Shown: piece by piece, positions 43,026-52,020 of the stretch
Layout: each line of letters starts with the position of its first letter
Position numbering within the stretch: position 1 is the stretch's first letter
Assembly: GCA_023417785.1 (NCBI GenBank)
Contig: JAEZEH010000096.1
Coordinates: forward strand, 5,944 to 69,943
DNA from: Bacteroidota bacterium
Lineage (GTDB): Bacteria; Bacteroidota; Bacteroidia; Cytophagales; Cyclobacteriaceae
DNA: 64,000 nucleotides
Direction of reading: 5' to 3'
Position numbers and translations under genes: made by a program
The notes under the pieces: generated by a model
Databases searched by the model: none
What the model saw: only the letters and a program-made list of their open reading frames with translations
Told to the model about the DNA's origin: nothing

Positions 43026-43978
43026 AGTCTCGTGTAATCGAATCGGATTCTCTCCGACAAATCGATACAAACACTACCCCATTGACAGAAAAAGTTCTTT
43101 CGATAAGCGGTCTGACCAAACACTTTGGAAAGATCAAGGCGGTAAACGACCTGCAACTCGAGGTCCTGAGAGGCCAGGTTTTTGGTATGCTAGGTCCCAA
43201 CGGCAGCGGCAAAACGACGACCCTCGGAATGCTGATGGGGGTTGTGAATCCCACTCACGGCGAGTTTAAGTGGTTTGGCGAAGATCCGACACCTCAGTTA
43301 AGAAGGAAGATCGGCGCCGTTCTGGAACACCCTATATTCTATCCCTACCTCAGCGGCCAGAAAAATCTTGAGCTCAACGCGATGATCAAGCAATGCCCCG
43401 CTGAAAACATCCCGAAAGTGCTCGACATCGTTGAGCTCACCGAGCGCAGAGACGACAAATACAAAACGTATTCCCTCGGGATGAAACAACGTCTTGCTAT
43501 TGCGTCCGCCCTGCTGAATGATCCAACGGTACTTATACTGGACGAGCCCACAAACGGGCTTGATCCCATGGGTATTGCCGAGATCCGGCAGCTGATTTTG
43601 AAGATTGCACAGAACGGAAAGACAATTATCCTCGCGAGCCATCTTCTTGATGAAGTCCAAAAAGTGTGTTCACACTTCTGTGTGCTGAAGCGTGGGCATC
43701 TTGTTCATTCGGGGCCGGTTAATGAAGTGGGCAGAGGCGCTGAAACAGTTGAGATAAATGCAGAGACGGAAAACCTCGATGGATTGCTCACCGAATTTGA
43801 AGGTATGTCGTCGCTCAGTCGGGAAAACGCCCATATCCTGGTAACCCTCAATGAAGGGTACCACAGCCAGCATCTCAATCAGTTCCTTTTTGAGAAAGGA
43901 ATCGTCGCCAATCATCTGGTAACGAAAAAGAAATCTCTGGAGAAAATGTTTCTCGAAATCTTGTCTGAATCCAATTAG
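43022..43978 (+). CDS. ABC transporter ATP-binding protein
   Basis: 318 residues. Walker A is 'GMLGPNGSGKTTTLGMLMG', the signature 'YSLGMKQRLAIASALLNDP', Walker B 'VLILDEPTNGLDPMG', and the switch His in 'LASHLLDEVQKVCSHF'. This is the CcmA/NatA-type ATPase of ABC-2 exporters, with a C-terminal extension of about 80 residues. The start at 43022 gives 24 unusual N-terminal residues. A TTG at 43082 would begin right at the conserved 'TEKVLSISGLTKHFG', so the true start is open. The permease gene follows after 2 bases. Confidence 0.94.
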   Translation: MKSRVIESDSLRQIDTNTTPLTEKVLSISGLTKHFGKIKAVNDLQLEVLRGQVFGMLGPNGSGKTTTLGMLMGVVNPTHGEFKWFGEDPTPQLRRKIGAVLEHPIFYPYLSGQKNLELNAMIKQCPAENIPKVLDIVELTERRDDKYKTYSLGMKQRLAIASALLNDPTVLILDEPTNGLDPMGIAEIRQLILKIAQNGKTIILASHLLDEVQKVCSHFCVLKRGHLVHSGPVNEVGRGAETVEINAETENLDGLLTEFEGMSSLSRENAHILVTLNEGYHSQHLNQFLFEKGIVANHLVTKKKSLEKMFLEILSESN

Positions 43979-43980
43979 CC

Positions 43981-44784
43981 ATGCTGGACCTTTTAAAGAT
44001 CGATTTAAAAAAACTGACAAGCTACCGCACCTTTTGGGTGGTTTGCGGATTATATTTTGTTACGCTTGGGTTTGGCGCAGCCAGTGGCATGGAATTCCTG
44101 AAATGGCTCGCAAGAACTTTTGAAAATTTCGGCGAAGAGCTTAACATCAGCCGTATCCCGCTTTATCATTTCCCGGACGTGTGGATGAACCTTATCTGGG
44201 TTGGTGGCTTCCTTAAGGTAGTGTTGGCGGTGATGGTTGTCATTTCAGTAACGAACGAGTTTGCCTACCGAACGGTGCGCCAAAACATCATCGATGGATT
44301 AAGCCGAACTGAGTTCTTATTTTCCAAGATCCTCACCAATGTATTGTTGTCACTAATGAGTGTGGTAATGGTATTTGTGATTGGTCTTCTTACGGGAATG
44401 ATCTATAGCCCTTCCGTTGAATTCGATAAGGTGATCACCGACCTTGAATTCTTCCCGGCGTATTTTATTGAACTGTTCTTTTATCTCTCGTATGCCCTGA
44501 TGCTTGGGATTCTGATTCAACGGTCTGGACTAACTATCATCGTCCTTCTGCTTTCGCAAATGATCGAACTGATTATCAAAGCAAACCTGGACGATCACCT
44601 TCCCGGAATAATTCCTTATTTCCCAATGCAATCGATCTGGGACTTGATTCAGGTACCGTTCCCCCGATACGCGTTCCAGGAAATACAGGATTACGTCAGC
44701 CCATTGACTTTAGTCATCGTCGTTGCGTGGACAGCCATCTTCAATTATGTCAGTTACTGGAAGCTGAAGAAGGCCGATATCTAA
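43981..44784 (+). CDS. ABC-2 type transporter permease
   Basis: 267 residues with six membrane segments typical of ABC-2 permeases ('LLKIDLKKLTSYRTFWVVCG', 'KVVLAVMVVISVTNEFAYRT', then 'VRQNIIDGLSRTEFLFSKIL'). It pairs with the preceding ATPase. The exported substrate is unknown; similar pairs move lipids, peptides or drugs. A strong terminator lies 19 bases after the stop. Confidence 0.9.
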   Translation: MLDLLKIDLKKLTSYRTFWVVCGLYFVTLGFGAASGMEFLKWLARTFENFGEELNISRIPLYHFPDVWMNLIWVGGFLKVVLAVMVVISVTNEFAYRTVRQNIIDGLSRTEFLFSKILTNVLLSLMSVVMVFVIGLLTGMIYSPSVEFDKVITDLEFFPAYFIELFFYLSYALMLGILIQRSGLTIIVLLLSQMIELIIKANLDDHLPGIIPYFPMQSIWDLIQVPFPRYAFQEIQDYVSPLTLVIVVAWTAIFNYVSYWKLKKADI

Positions 44785-44802
44785 AAGTCCGGTTAACGAA
44801 AC

Positions 44803-44838
44803 AAAAGCGTGAGCTCAATGGGCTCACGCTTTTTTTTT
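44803..44838 (+). terminator. intrinsic terminator after the ABC permease gene
   Basis: A perfect 12-bp stem, AAAAGCGTGAGC (44803-44814) with GCTCACGCTTTT (44822-44833), 7-base loop, continuing T-run to 44838. Confidence 0.92.
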
Positions 44839-44846
44839 GACTCCAG

Positions 44847-45688
44847 ATGAAAGGTCATGTAATTGAAAACGAGAACCGGCGACTCTTTATGAAAAGCAAG
44901 ATGAAACCACGCATTTCTAAAACAATCAGAAGGCTGCTAAGCGGCACCGTTCTCTTATTGTTGATAGCCCTTACTGGCGTCGTAACTCTCGTCTTTTTTC
45001 CTCAACCGATTTTTGCAAACAAATTTGTACACAAGAATTTCGCTGTGTACAGCAGTGAGGCAATTCCGGATGAGATTTGTCGCATCCTTGATAAGGCGTA
45101 TAGCACTATTGAAGGATGTGAGCTGCACGACCCAACGTTCAGATTCGATGTATTCTTCGCACACGGAAATCCCTTTAACCGATTTGATAACCCTCAGGGA
45201 CGTGGCCCGGCTGCAAGAGCGACCGCAGGAAACATAATTTTTAAGATACCGGCGAATTTCGCAGCCAATGAAGCGTACACCGCGCGAAGCCGGATAAACC
45301 TGGAAGAATTACTCGTCCACAAAATGGTTCATATTCTGCAAACAAACCGATATGGGATGCTCAGGTTCAATCCCTGGTCTCATCCACCGCTTTGGAAACT
45401 GGAGGGTTATCCTGAGTACGTTGCGCGGCAGGATCGCCGAAAGGGAGGGTACAAGCTTCCTAATGAAATAGGGCGTTTCGTGATGCTCCGAGCGAAGTCC
45501 TCTGACGGTTGGGTGGAGGTGGTACCCGGACATTTCATTCCCGCGGTTTACTCAAAGGGCGTCTGATGGTGGAATACCTGATTGATATCAAAGGCCTTTC
45601 ATATGATGAAATCCTCTCTTCCCACAGAACCGAAGACGACGTCTTCAATGACATGCTGCGCTGGTCGGAGCAGCGACGGGGGGATTAA
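44847..45688 (+). pseudogene. frameshifted zinc-peptidase-like gene with a mutated HExxH motif
   Basis: The first frame (44847-45566, 239 residues) has a membrane anchor (about 30-50) and a gluzincin-like layout: 'EELLVHKMVHILQTNRYG' and a later 'WKLEGYPEYVARQD' that would supply the third ligand. The expected HExxH reads H-K-M-V-H (Lys159, codon AAA at 45321-45323; Glu would be GAA). The frame ends 'VYSKGV' at a TGA, but the -1 frame continues without a break as '(KG)RLMVEYLIDIKGLSYDEI' to a TAA at 45688, giving about 279 residues. The shift site is A-AAG-GGC (45554-45560), the form of a -1 slippery heptamer, but the lost catalytic Glu argues for decay. It ends in a 4-base convergent overlap with the dnaE stop. 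Confidence 0.75.
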
Positions 45689-48600
45689 CTATCGGTCCAG
45701 ACCGCGGGCTCAGTTTGAGTTTGCCGCACCTGGTAATTGTTCTCACGCATGAATTCATCGGCTCGCTTGTTAACCAGCGGAAGTTTGGTGAGCCATGTCA
45801 CCTCGATTGCAGGCACGCCGAATTCCTCGATAACTTTTCCCTTGATTGAATAGAAGCCCCGCCCGCGCAGCGGAAATCTTTTGAGGATATTCGGGAAATG
45901 AACTGTGTCGAACACTTCACCCTGGTGATCGTAAAAAGTGCCGAAGTTCATGAGTTCCTTGCTCTTTGTTGAGGTGTCCTTCACAGTTACCATGTATCCT
46001 ACGATATGAATCTGCTGGCCCACCTTGTTCATTAAATCTTTCGCCATTGTATCGCCTATTTCAGGAGTAGCCAGCAATTCGAAAGGATCAGAAAGTGGAA
46101 ACCCGAGCAATTCTATTTCGTCAAAGGCGTCTTCGACAGGCTTGCGTTCTAGCGCGGGCAGCGGAAATTCTTTCGGCTCCGTATCGAATAGTTGTGCCTT
46201 CGGTCTCCTGGAACGCGCCTGGCTGAAAAATAACATGGCTTCCCAAAGGAGGCGCTGCTTACTCTTGCCAGTGAAACGTAAAGCACCAATTCGAATCAGA
46301 ATGCGAGTCTGTTCCAACGCTGCCGGTATACGCTCCAGAAAATCAGTCATGCTTTTGTATGACCCATGTCGTTGCCTTTCCTCTGCAATAGAACTGGCAA
46401 TTTTTTTTTCAAGACCTTTGAGGTGAATGAATCCGATGTAAATATGATTGCCGGTCAGGGTCGTTAGATATTCACTGTGATTGATGCACGGAGCTTCAAT
46501 GACGCCACCATTCATGCGAGCTTCGTGGAAATAGAATTCTGTTTTATAGTAACCACCGAAATTGTTGATTACACCCACCATGAACTCCAGTGGAAAATGC
46601 GCTTTCAAATACAGGCTTTGATAACTTTCGACGGCATAGCTCGCTGAGTGTCCTTTGGCAAAGGAGTACCCGGAGAAGCTTTCTATTTCGAACCAGACCC
46701 TTTGGGTTACGCGCTCCTCATAGCCTTTTTGACGGCAGTTCTCGAAAAACTTGTCTTTCACGCGCTGAAACTCGTAACGGGACCGGTACTTGCCCGACAT
46801 TCCCCGCCTTAGAACGTCAGCTTCGGTCAGGGTGAGCCCCGCAAAATGATGCGCTACCTTAATGACGTCTTCCTGATACACCATCACGCCATACGTTTCT
46901 TTCATCAGTTCATCCATCTTCGGATGAATGGACTGATATCTCCCACCATTTCGTTTGATGTGAAATCTTTCGATGTACGTGCGCATCATACCTGAACTCG
47001 CTACGCCGGGACGGATAATGGAACTTGCGGCAACCAGCGTCAGGTAATCCTCACATCGGAGTTTTTTCAGTAACATCCGCATTGCAGGACTTTCGACATA
47101 AAAACATCCCATCGTTTTGCTGTTCCGAAGTAATTCTTTCACTGCCGGGTCTTCCTTGAATTCATGGAACCGATCCAGGTCAACATCAATGCCGCGATTC
47201 ATTTTGATTCGCGCCACAGCCTCTTTGAGGTGGCCGAGACCTCTTTGGCTGAGAATATCGAACTTGTAAATCCCAAGATCTTCGGCGGCGTGCATTTCGA
47301 ATTGTGAAACAGGAAAACCTTTCGGCGGATAGTCGGTGGCGGTATAGGCGTAGATGGGTTTCTCTGTAATCAATACACCACCGGCATGGATTGATAAGTT
47401 TGACGGCAGATCCTTCATATGGTGAGCATACCGAAAGATAAGTTCTGTGATATGGTCGCGGTTTTCAAGGGTCTTCGGATTCGCAACCAGTGCATCAATC
47501 TCATCCTTCGGCAAGCCGAACACTTTGCCCAGCTCGCGTATCACGGATCGACCCTGATAAGTGACGTGCGTTCCGAGAAGACTGACATGGTCATGGCCAT
47601 ATCGTTCGAACAAATAGCGGTATATCGCGTCGCGGTTATCCCACGAAAAATCGATGTCGAAATCCGGGGGGCTAGTCCGTTCCTCATTAAGAAATCGTTC
47701 AAAGTAAAGGTTAAGCTCAATCGGGTCGACGTTCGTGATGCCCAGGCAATAGGCTACCACGCTATTAGCACCACTTCCGCGACCCACATAAGCAAATCCT
47801 TTGCGGTTCGCAAATTGGATCAGATCGAAGGCAACCAGATAGTAACCGCAAAAGTCCTTCTGTTTGATAATCCGGAGTTCGCGATCAAATCGTTCTCTGA
47901 GAAATTCATCGGATGCATCATATCGTTTTTGAAATCCCTCCCATGCCCGTGTAACCAGATAATCCCAGTCCGATTCACGTGAACCGGTGACATTCTTTTT
48001 GTTTTTATCCTCGCCGAGTCGGATGTCAAGATTACAATCTGCGAGGAGACGACGGGTATTGTGAACGATCTGCGGATACCGCCTGAAATGATTTTCGAGT
48101 TCCTCTTCCGATAACATGATTTCATCGGGACTCGCCTGCTCGTGAACAGGAAGTTTGCTCAGCAGGGTATTGTTGGCGATTGCCCGCGAAAGTCGATGTA
48201 TATTGAAATCAATCTTATCGGCGAAGGTAACGGGTTGCAGAATCACGAACTTGTCTTTGAACCGATAATAAGGTTCGTATAGCGCAAGTTGATTCAGATC
48301 CGAAATACGAAGACCGATATATTCGAACGTGCGAAGCACCTCGGGTTCGACTTTTCCGAACGGGTACACGACATAAACGTCATTGAACTCAGGTGCTTTT
48401 TTTGGAATAGCCTTCTCGCTGGCGTTGTGGTGTGACGCGAAACGATTGAGTTCCTCGAACCCACTATTGTTTCGGGCCAGCGCCACGTACAGCAATTCAT
48501 TTCCGCGACGAAACTCTAGCCCTACCGCAATATCCAATCGGTATCCAGGAGTTCCGCTTCGTGTAAGCCCACCATCCACCGGTTCATTTTGCCGGCAAAG

Positions 48601-48747
48601 CCGAAGCATTTCAATGTATGATGCGGTGTTATTTATTTCCGTCAGCGCCAGTTTGGAAACGCCGCATCGTTTCGCTTGATCAAAAAGCTCTTCTACTGAT
48701 AATGTTCCGTATCGGAAGCTGAGGGAGGTATGGCAATTCAGGTACAT
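45685..48747 (-). CDS. DNA polymerase III alpha subunit, error-prone DnaE2/ImuC-like
   Basis: 1020 residues, shorter than the replicative DnaE (about 1160-1450) and close to DnaE2/ImuC. Polymerase catalytic aspartates are present ('PPDFDIDFSWDNRDAI' and 'GIYKFDILSQRGLGHLKEAV'), with 'YVGRGSGANSVVAYCLGITN', 'GVMVYQEDVIKVAHHFAGLT' and a C-terminal OB domain ('IHIVGYMVTVKDTSTKSKEL'). The N-terminal PHP domain is degenerate: the usual HxH reads N-C-H in 'MYLNCHTSLSFRYGT'. With the dinB and lexA-like genes 4-8 kb away it forms a probable SOS mutagenesis set, and it is not likely to be the main replicase. Confidence 0.9.
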   Translation of the reverse strand: MYLNCHTSLSFRYGTLSVEELFDQAKRCGVSKLALTEINNTASYIEMLRLCRQNEPVDGGLTRSGTPGYRLDIAVGLEFRRGNELLYVALARNNSGFEELNRFASHHNASEKAIPKKAPEFNDVYVVYPFGKVEPEVLRTFEYIGLRISDLNQLALYEPYYRFKDKFVILQPVTFADKIDFNIHRLSRAIANNTLLSKLPVHEQASPDEIMLSEEELENHFRRYPQIVHNTRRLLADCNLDIRLGEDKNKKNVTGSRESDWDYLVTRAWEGFQKRYDASDEFLRERFDRELRIIKQKDFCGYYLVAFDLIQFANRKGFAYVGRGSGANSVVAYCLGITNVDPIELNLYFERFLNEERTSPPDFDIDFSWDNRDAIYRYLFERYGHDHVSLLGTHVTYQGRSVIRELGKVFGLPKDEIDALVANPKTLENRDHITELIFRYAHHMKDLPSNLSIHAGGVLITEKPIYAYTATDYPPKGFPVSQFEMHAAEDLGIYKFDILSQRGLGHLKEAVARIKMNRGIDVDLDRFHEFKEDPAVKELLRNSKTMGCFYVESPAMRMLLKKLRCEDYLTLVAASSIIRPGVASSGMMRTYIERFHIKRNGGRYQSIHPKMDELMKETYGVMVYQEDVIKVAHHFAGLTLTEADVLRRGMSGKYRSRYEFQRVKDKFFENCRQKGYEERVTQRVWFEIESFSGYSFAKGHSASYAVESYQSLYLKAHFPLEFMVGVINNFGGYYKTEFYFHEARMNGGVIEAPCINHSEYLTTLTGNHIYIGFIHLKGLEKKIASSIAEERQRHGSYKSMTDFLERIPAALEQTRILIRIGALRFTGKSKQRLLWEAMLFFSQARSRRPKAQLFDTEPKEFPLPALERKPVEDAFDEIELLGFPLSDPFELLATPEIGDTMAKDLMNKVGQQIHIVGYMVTVKDTSTKSKELMNFGTFYDHQGEVFDTVHFPNILKRFPLRGRGFYSIKGKVIEEFGVPAIEVTWLTKLPLVNKRADEFMRENNYQVRQTQTEPAVWTDS

Positions 48748-48788
48748 TCGGTTTCTGCTTTTTCGTTCATCACATTATCCGTTCAATT

Positions 48789-48796
48789 CAAATGTA
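48789..48796 (-). promoter_or_regulatory. -7 promoter element of the dnaE2-like gene
   Basis: TACATTTG on the minus strand, an exact TAnnTTTG match 41 bases upstream of the ATG. A GTATAC palindrome lies about 15-20 bases further upstream. Confidence 0.4.
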
Positions 48797-48863
48797 TTCA
48801 CGCGCCTGTGTATACTACCTTACAATTCAGAAGGAGCCTGCGACCAATTTTGGTTATCCCGTT

Positions 48864-49130
48864 TTCTCTCGCAGATCCCGCAGATCGCACGGAAGAATAC
48901 GCAGAAGAGAACCGTCTCTTGACGTTGTTTCTTCAGGCATACCCGGCGTTCCGTGAAAGAGTCATAAACCCGATTTCTCGCGGGTCCGGCAGATCGCACT
49001 GAGGAATACGCAGAAGGGGGACCGTTCTCTTGCATGGTCCTCCAGGCATACCCCGTAGTTTCAGAGAGAGAATTGGTAACCGTCTTCTCTCGCAGATCCC
49101 GCAGATCGCACTGAAGAATACACAGAATGA
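48864..49130 (+). repeat. degenerate tandem repeat, about 2.4 copies of 109-112 bases with a GCAGATC core
   Basis: Three copies of the block TTCTCTCGCAGATCCCGCAG followed by ATCGCAC and GAAGAATACGCAGAA begin near 48864, 48973 and 49085; CAGATCGCAC recurs at 48881, 48990 and 49102. The rest of the unit ('AGGCATACCC' and 'CCGT' segments) also aligns between copies 1 and 2. It fills most of the gap between the dnaE promoter and the recQ stop. CGCAGAT-type repeats occur scattered in many Bacteroidota intergenic regions; their role is unknown. Spacing and divergence exclude a CRISPR. Confidence 0.8.
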
Positions 49131-49143
49131 GTTCGCTCCTGAG

Positions 49144-51339
49144 CTACACGCGCATCTCGCGGGAAGCTTCCTTGTGCTTTTGCATGTCGGCGATCACCAT
49201 TCGTATCTGTCCGAAACTATATTCCTCGTGGAGCTTTTGTCTTATGGTCGTCAACATTGTAGTTCCCGAAGTTTCAATAGCCTGGCGAATCCGTTCTGCA
49301 TCGGACGGTTCAAGCAGTTCATGTAACTCCAGTTTCCCGGATTGAATATAAAAGGCCAGATGGCCTTCGATCGTTGACACGGTAAGGCTCCGCAAGACCG
49401 CAATCTTTTCAACTTCATGACCACTCCTGAACATATCCAGGGATTGTTTTTTGGTGTCCGAATCGCGTTCCACTTTTTCCTTCCGCACCTTCATCGTTTT
49501 AAGATGAATCCGTGACTGAAGTGAATGTTCGGTACAATAGTCGGCGACCACCTGCCAGAAAAATCGGCCATACCTTTCTATCTTGGCTTCTCCGAACCCG
49601 GAGATCTTCCGGAAGTCGGGTTTGTTAAAAGGCAGATACGTCGCGATTTCCATAAGGGATGCATCTGAAAGAATCATATACGGAGGAACGTCCTCTTCGG
49701 CCGCGAGTCGGCGACGCACATCTTTTAATGCCAGGAGCAGGTCCTTTTCGTATTGGCCCTCATTGACAGGTTTAACCTCGGTCTTTGTCCGCGATTTCGT
49801 CAGCATAACGCGGGTGTTGCCTTTGAGTACGTCGGCACTTTTTTCTGTGAGCGTCAGCAACGGATATAACCCCCGTGTTTTTTGCAGGTACCCCCTTTCG
49901 ACAAGATCACGAATGATACCATTCCATTGATCTTTGCCCATATCCGCCCCTGCGCCATATGTTTTAAGTTGCTTATGATCTTCCGGGATCCGGGCTGAAT
50001 TTGATCCCCGAAGGAAGTCAACGACGTAACCGGAGCCGTATCGTTCACCAAGACGGGAAACGGCAGACAAAACTTTCTGCGCAGGGATGGTTCCATCGTA
50101 AACATCCACCGATGTCAGACACACATCACAGTTACCGCAATGATCCGGTGCAGATTCGTCAAAATAGTTAAGCAAGAATTTTCTACGGCAGGTGGCGAGC
50201 CCTCCGTAGGATGCCATCTCCTCCAGTTTCTCCTGCGCAATCCTGGTTTGTTCCTTATTGCCATCGACTTCAATAAATTTCTTCAGTTTAATTACGTCAC
50301 CGTAGGAATAGAAAAGCAGGGCTTCGCTGTCGAGACCGTCGCGACCGGCCCGGCCCGTTTCCTGATAGTACCCCTCGATGTTTTTTGGAAGATCCATATG
50401 AACGACAAAGCGCACGTTTGACTTGTTGATTCCCATGCCAAAAGCGATAGTCGCGACGATGATTCTTACATCATCCTTGAGAAACTTCTCCTGATTCCGG
50501 GCACGCTCCTCTTTATCGAGGCCGGCGTTGTAAGGCAGTGCCTTAAATCCGAGATCCTGAAGGTCACGTGCAATTCTCTCCGTTGATGCTCTCGACAAAC
50601 AGTAGACGATTCCAGCATCATCTTTTCTCGATTCAAGAAAGTCAACCAGTTTATCGAAAGCATTCCGTTTATCCTCGACGGTGTAGCGAATATTTGCGCG
50701 ATTGAAACTCGATACAAAAACCCGTGGATTTTCAAGGGCCAGCTTCTCCACGATATCCTTCCGCGTCATTTTGTCGGCGGTTGCGGTGAGCGCAATAACG
50801 GGAACGTTGGGAAGCGCTTTCTTCAGATGGGCCAGCATAAGGTACTCTGGTCTGAAATCGTGGCCCCAGTGTGAAATACAGTGGGCCTCATCAATGGCGA
50901 TCAGGCTGACGTTCATGGATAGCAGGGACTGCATCATCTGGGAAAGTGACGGATTACTCTTTTCTCCGTCGCGTTCCTCAAAGCGTATGAGGCGTTCGGG
51001 TGCCAGATACAATAACTTAATCTGATTTTCGCGCGCCCGGGCAATGATGGTCTGTTGTTCCTGCCAGGTTTGGGACGAATTCAGATAGGCGGCTTCAATT
51101 CCATTTACGCGCAACGCATCAACCTGGTCTTTCATAAGTGCGATGAGCGGGGAGATAACCAGAGTGATCCCTTCAAATAAAAGAGCGGGCACCTGGTAAC
51201 AAAGGGATTTGCCTCCGCCTGTAGGCATGAGTACAAACGTATCCTGCTTCTCAAGAACAGATGTAATAATTGCTTCCTGATCAAGCCGGAAAGACGCGTA
51301 ACCGAATTTCTTTTGAAGTACTTCTATAGGTGTGTTCAT
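49144..51339 (-). CDS. recQ: ATP-dependent DNA helicase RecQ
   Basis: 731 residues. Motif I 'LMPTGGGKSLCYQVPALLFE', motif II 'LIAIDEAHCISHWGHDFRPE' (DEAH), motif VI 'YYQETGRAGRDGLDSEALLF', a four-Cys zinc site ('YGGLATCRRKFLLNYF' and 'CGNCDVCL'), the RQC winged helix, an HRDC domain ('LSDASLMEIATYLPFNKPDF'), and a C-terminal helix-turn-helix extension (about 640-731) seen in many Bacteroidota RecQ proteins. It unwinds DNA in recombination and repair. It begins 27 bases upstream... of the next gene's stop on the same strand, so it may be co-transcribed with the RNA ligase-like gene. Confidence 0.97.
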   Translation of the reverse strand: MNTPIEVLQKKFGYASFRLDQEAIITSVLEKQDTFVLMPTGGGKSLCYQVPALLFEGITLVISPLIALMKDQVDALRVNGIEAAYLNSSQTWQEQQTIIARARENQIKLLYLAPERLIRFEERDGEKSNPSLSQMMQSLLSMNVSLIAIDEAHCISHWGHDFRPEYLMLAHLKKALPNVPVIALTATADKMTRKDIVEKLALENPRVFVSSFNRANIRYTVEDKRNAFDKLVDFLESRKDDAGIVYCLSRASTERIARDLQDLGFKALPYNAGLDKEERARNQEKFLKDDVRIIVATIAFGMGINKSNVRFVVHMDLPKNIEGYYQETGRAGRDGLDSEALLFYSYGDVIKLKKFIEVDGNKEQTRIAQEKLEEMASYGGLATCRRKFLLNYFDESAPDHCGNCDVCLTSVDVYDGTIPAQKVLSAVSRLGERYGSGYVVDFLRGSNSARIPEDHKQLKTYGAGADMGKDQWNGIIRDLVERGYLQKTRGLYPLLTLTEKSADVLKGNTRVMLTKSRTKTEVKPVNEGQYEKDLLLALKDVRRRLAAEEDVPPYMILSDASLMEIATYLPFNKPDFRKISGFGEAKIERYGRFFWQVVADYCTEHSLQSRIHLKTMKVRKEKVERDSDTKKQSLDMFRSGHEVEKIAVLRSLTVSTIEGHLAFYIQSGKLELHELLEPSDAERIRQAIETSGTTMLTTIRQKLHEEYSFGQIRMVIADMQKHKEASREMRV

Positions 51340-51366
51340 GTGGCTAACGGTTTATCGATAAGGGAT

Positions 51367-51933
51367 TTATTCGGCACCGAACATGATGTCCTTGTGATGA
51401 ACCCAGGTTCGGTCGCGTTTTTCAAGTACACTGATCCGGTCGCACACGAAATGCTGGTTTCCGTAGCGCAAGCCCTTCAGGTATGGCCAGCAACGGAGAA
51501 AATCCGCTATCTCGAGGTTGCGCGCAATGGTAATATGCGGAATAAAACTATCGTCTTCTTTAACAAGTTTGCTGAATATTTCCTGGATCGGCGATTTGTA
51601 AACAATATCCATATAGATGGTCCGCTTGGATCCGTTATGGAAAACACCAAAGTCTTTCAGCAAAACATTGAATGGCTTGAATTCAGTCGCCCTGGATTCA
51701 ACAAACCGGATCATTTCACGGTAATATTTGTCGTTATACTTAAAAAGAGGAATGTGCGGCTTGGATTTTTGATCGTCGAACCGGTGACCGATAAGGTAAT
51801 GGATGTCATCTTTGAGAACCGACACATCGCTGAGTATGTGCCGTGGTGGGGCGATAATGAAATACAATTCAGTCTTTTCCCTGGCAGGGCTAAGGAATGG
51901 AGGGGTCTGGAGATTTTTTGTGAATAGCGTCAT
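51367..51933 (-). CDS. 2'-5' RNA ligase / LigT-like phosphoesterase family protein
   Basis: 188 residues, 2H phosphoesterase superfamily. The second HxT motif is intact ('DDSFIPHITIARNLEIADF', HIT), but the first reads HIP in 'KSKPHIPLFKYNDKYY', where HxT or HxS is expected. Members cleave or form 2',5'-linked RNA or cyclic phosphodiesters. The first motif's Thr loss could lower activity. It lies between recQ and dinB, all on the minus strand. Confidence 0.82.
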   Translation of the reverse strand: MTLFTKNLQTPPFLSPAREKTELYFIIAPPRHILSDVSVLKDDIHYLIGHRFDDQKSKPHIPLFKYNDKYYREMIRFVESRATEFKPFNVLLKDFGVFHNGSKRTIYMDIVYKSPIQEIFSKLVKEDDSFIPHITIARNLEIADFLRCWPYLKGLRYGNQHFVCDRISVLEKRDRTWVHHKDIMFGAE

Positions 51934-51961
51934 ATTATTATCGTTTATTTTTTTCCTTATT

Positions 51962-51969
51962 CAAACATA
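51962..51969 (-). promoter_or_regulatory. -7 promoter element of the LigT-like gene
   Basis: TATGTTTG on the minus strand, an exact TAnnTTTG match 28 bases before the ATG at 51933. It suggests the LigT-recQ pair has its own start, separate from dinB. Confidence 0.4.
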
Positions 51970-52020
51970 CGCCTCATTCATTGACATCCTCTGTCACATC
52001 CCGTATCACGGAGTGCGTTA

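Noticed and set aside
48864..49130. Possible CRISPR array
   Set aside because: The units are about 110 bases, imperfect over their whole length, and number fewer than three; no cas genes are nearby.
51313..51927. A 204-codon plus-strand frame
   Set aside because: It is antisense to the LigT-like gene, which has recognisable motifs on the minus strand.
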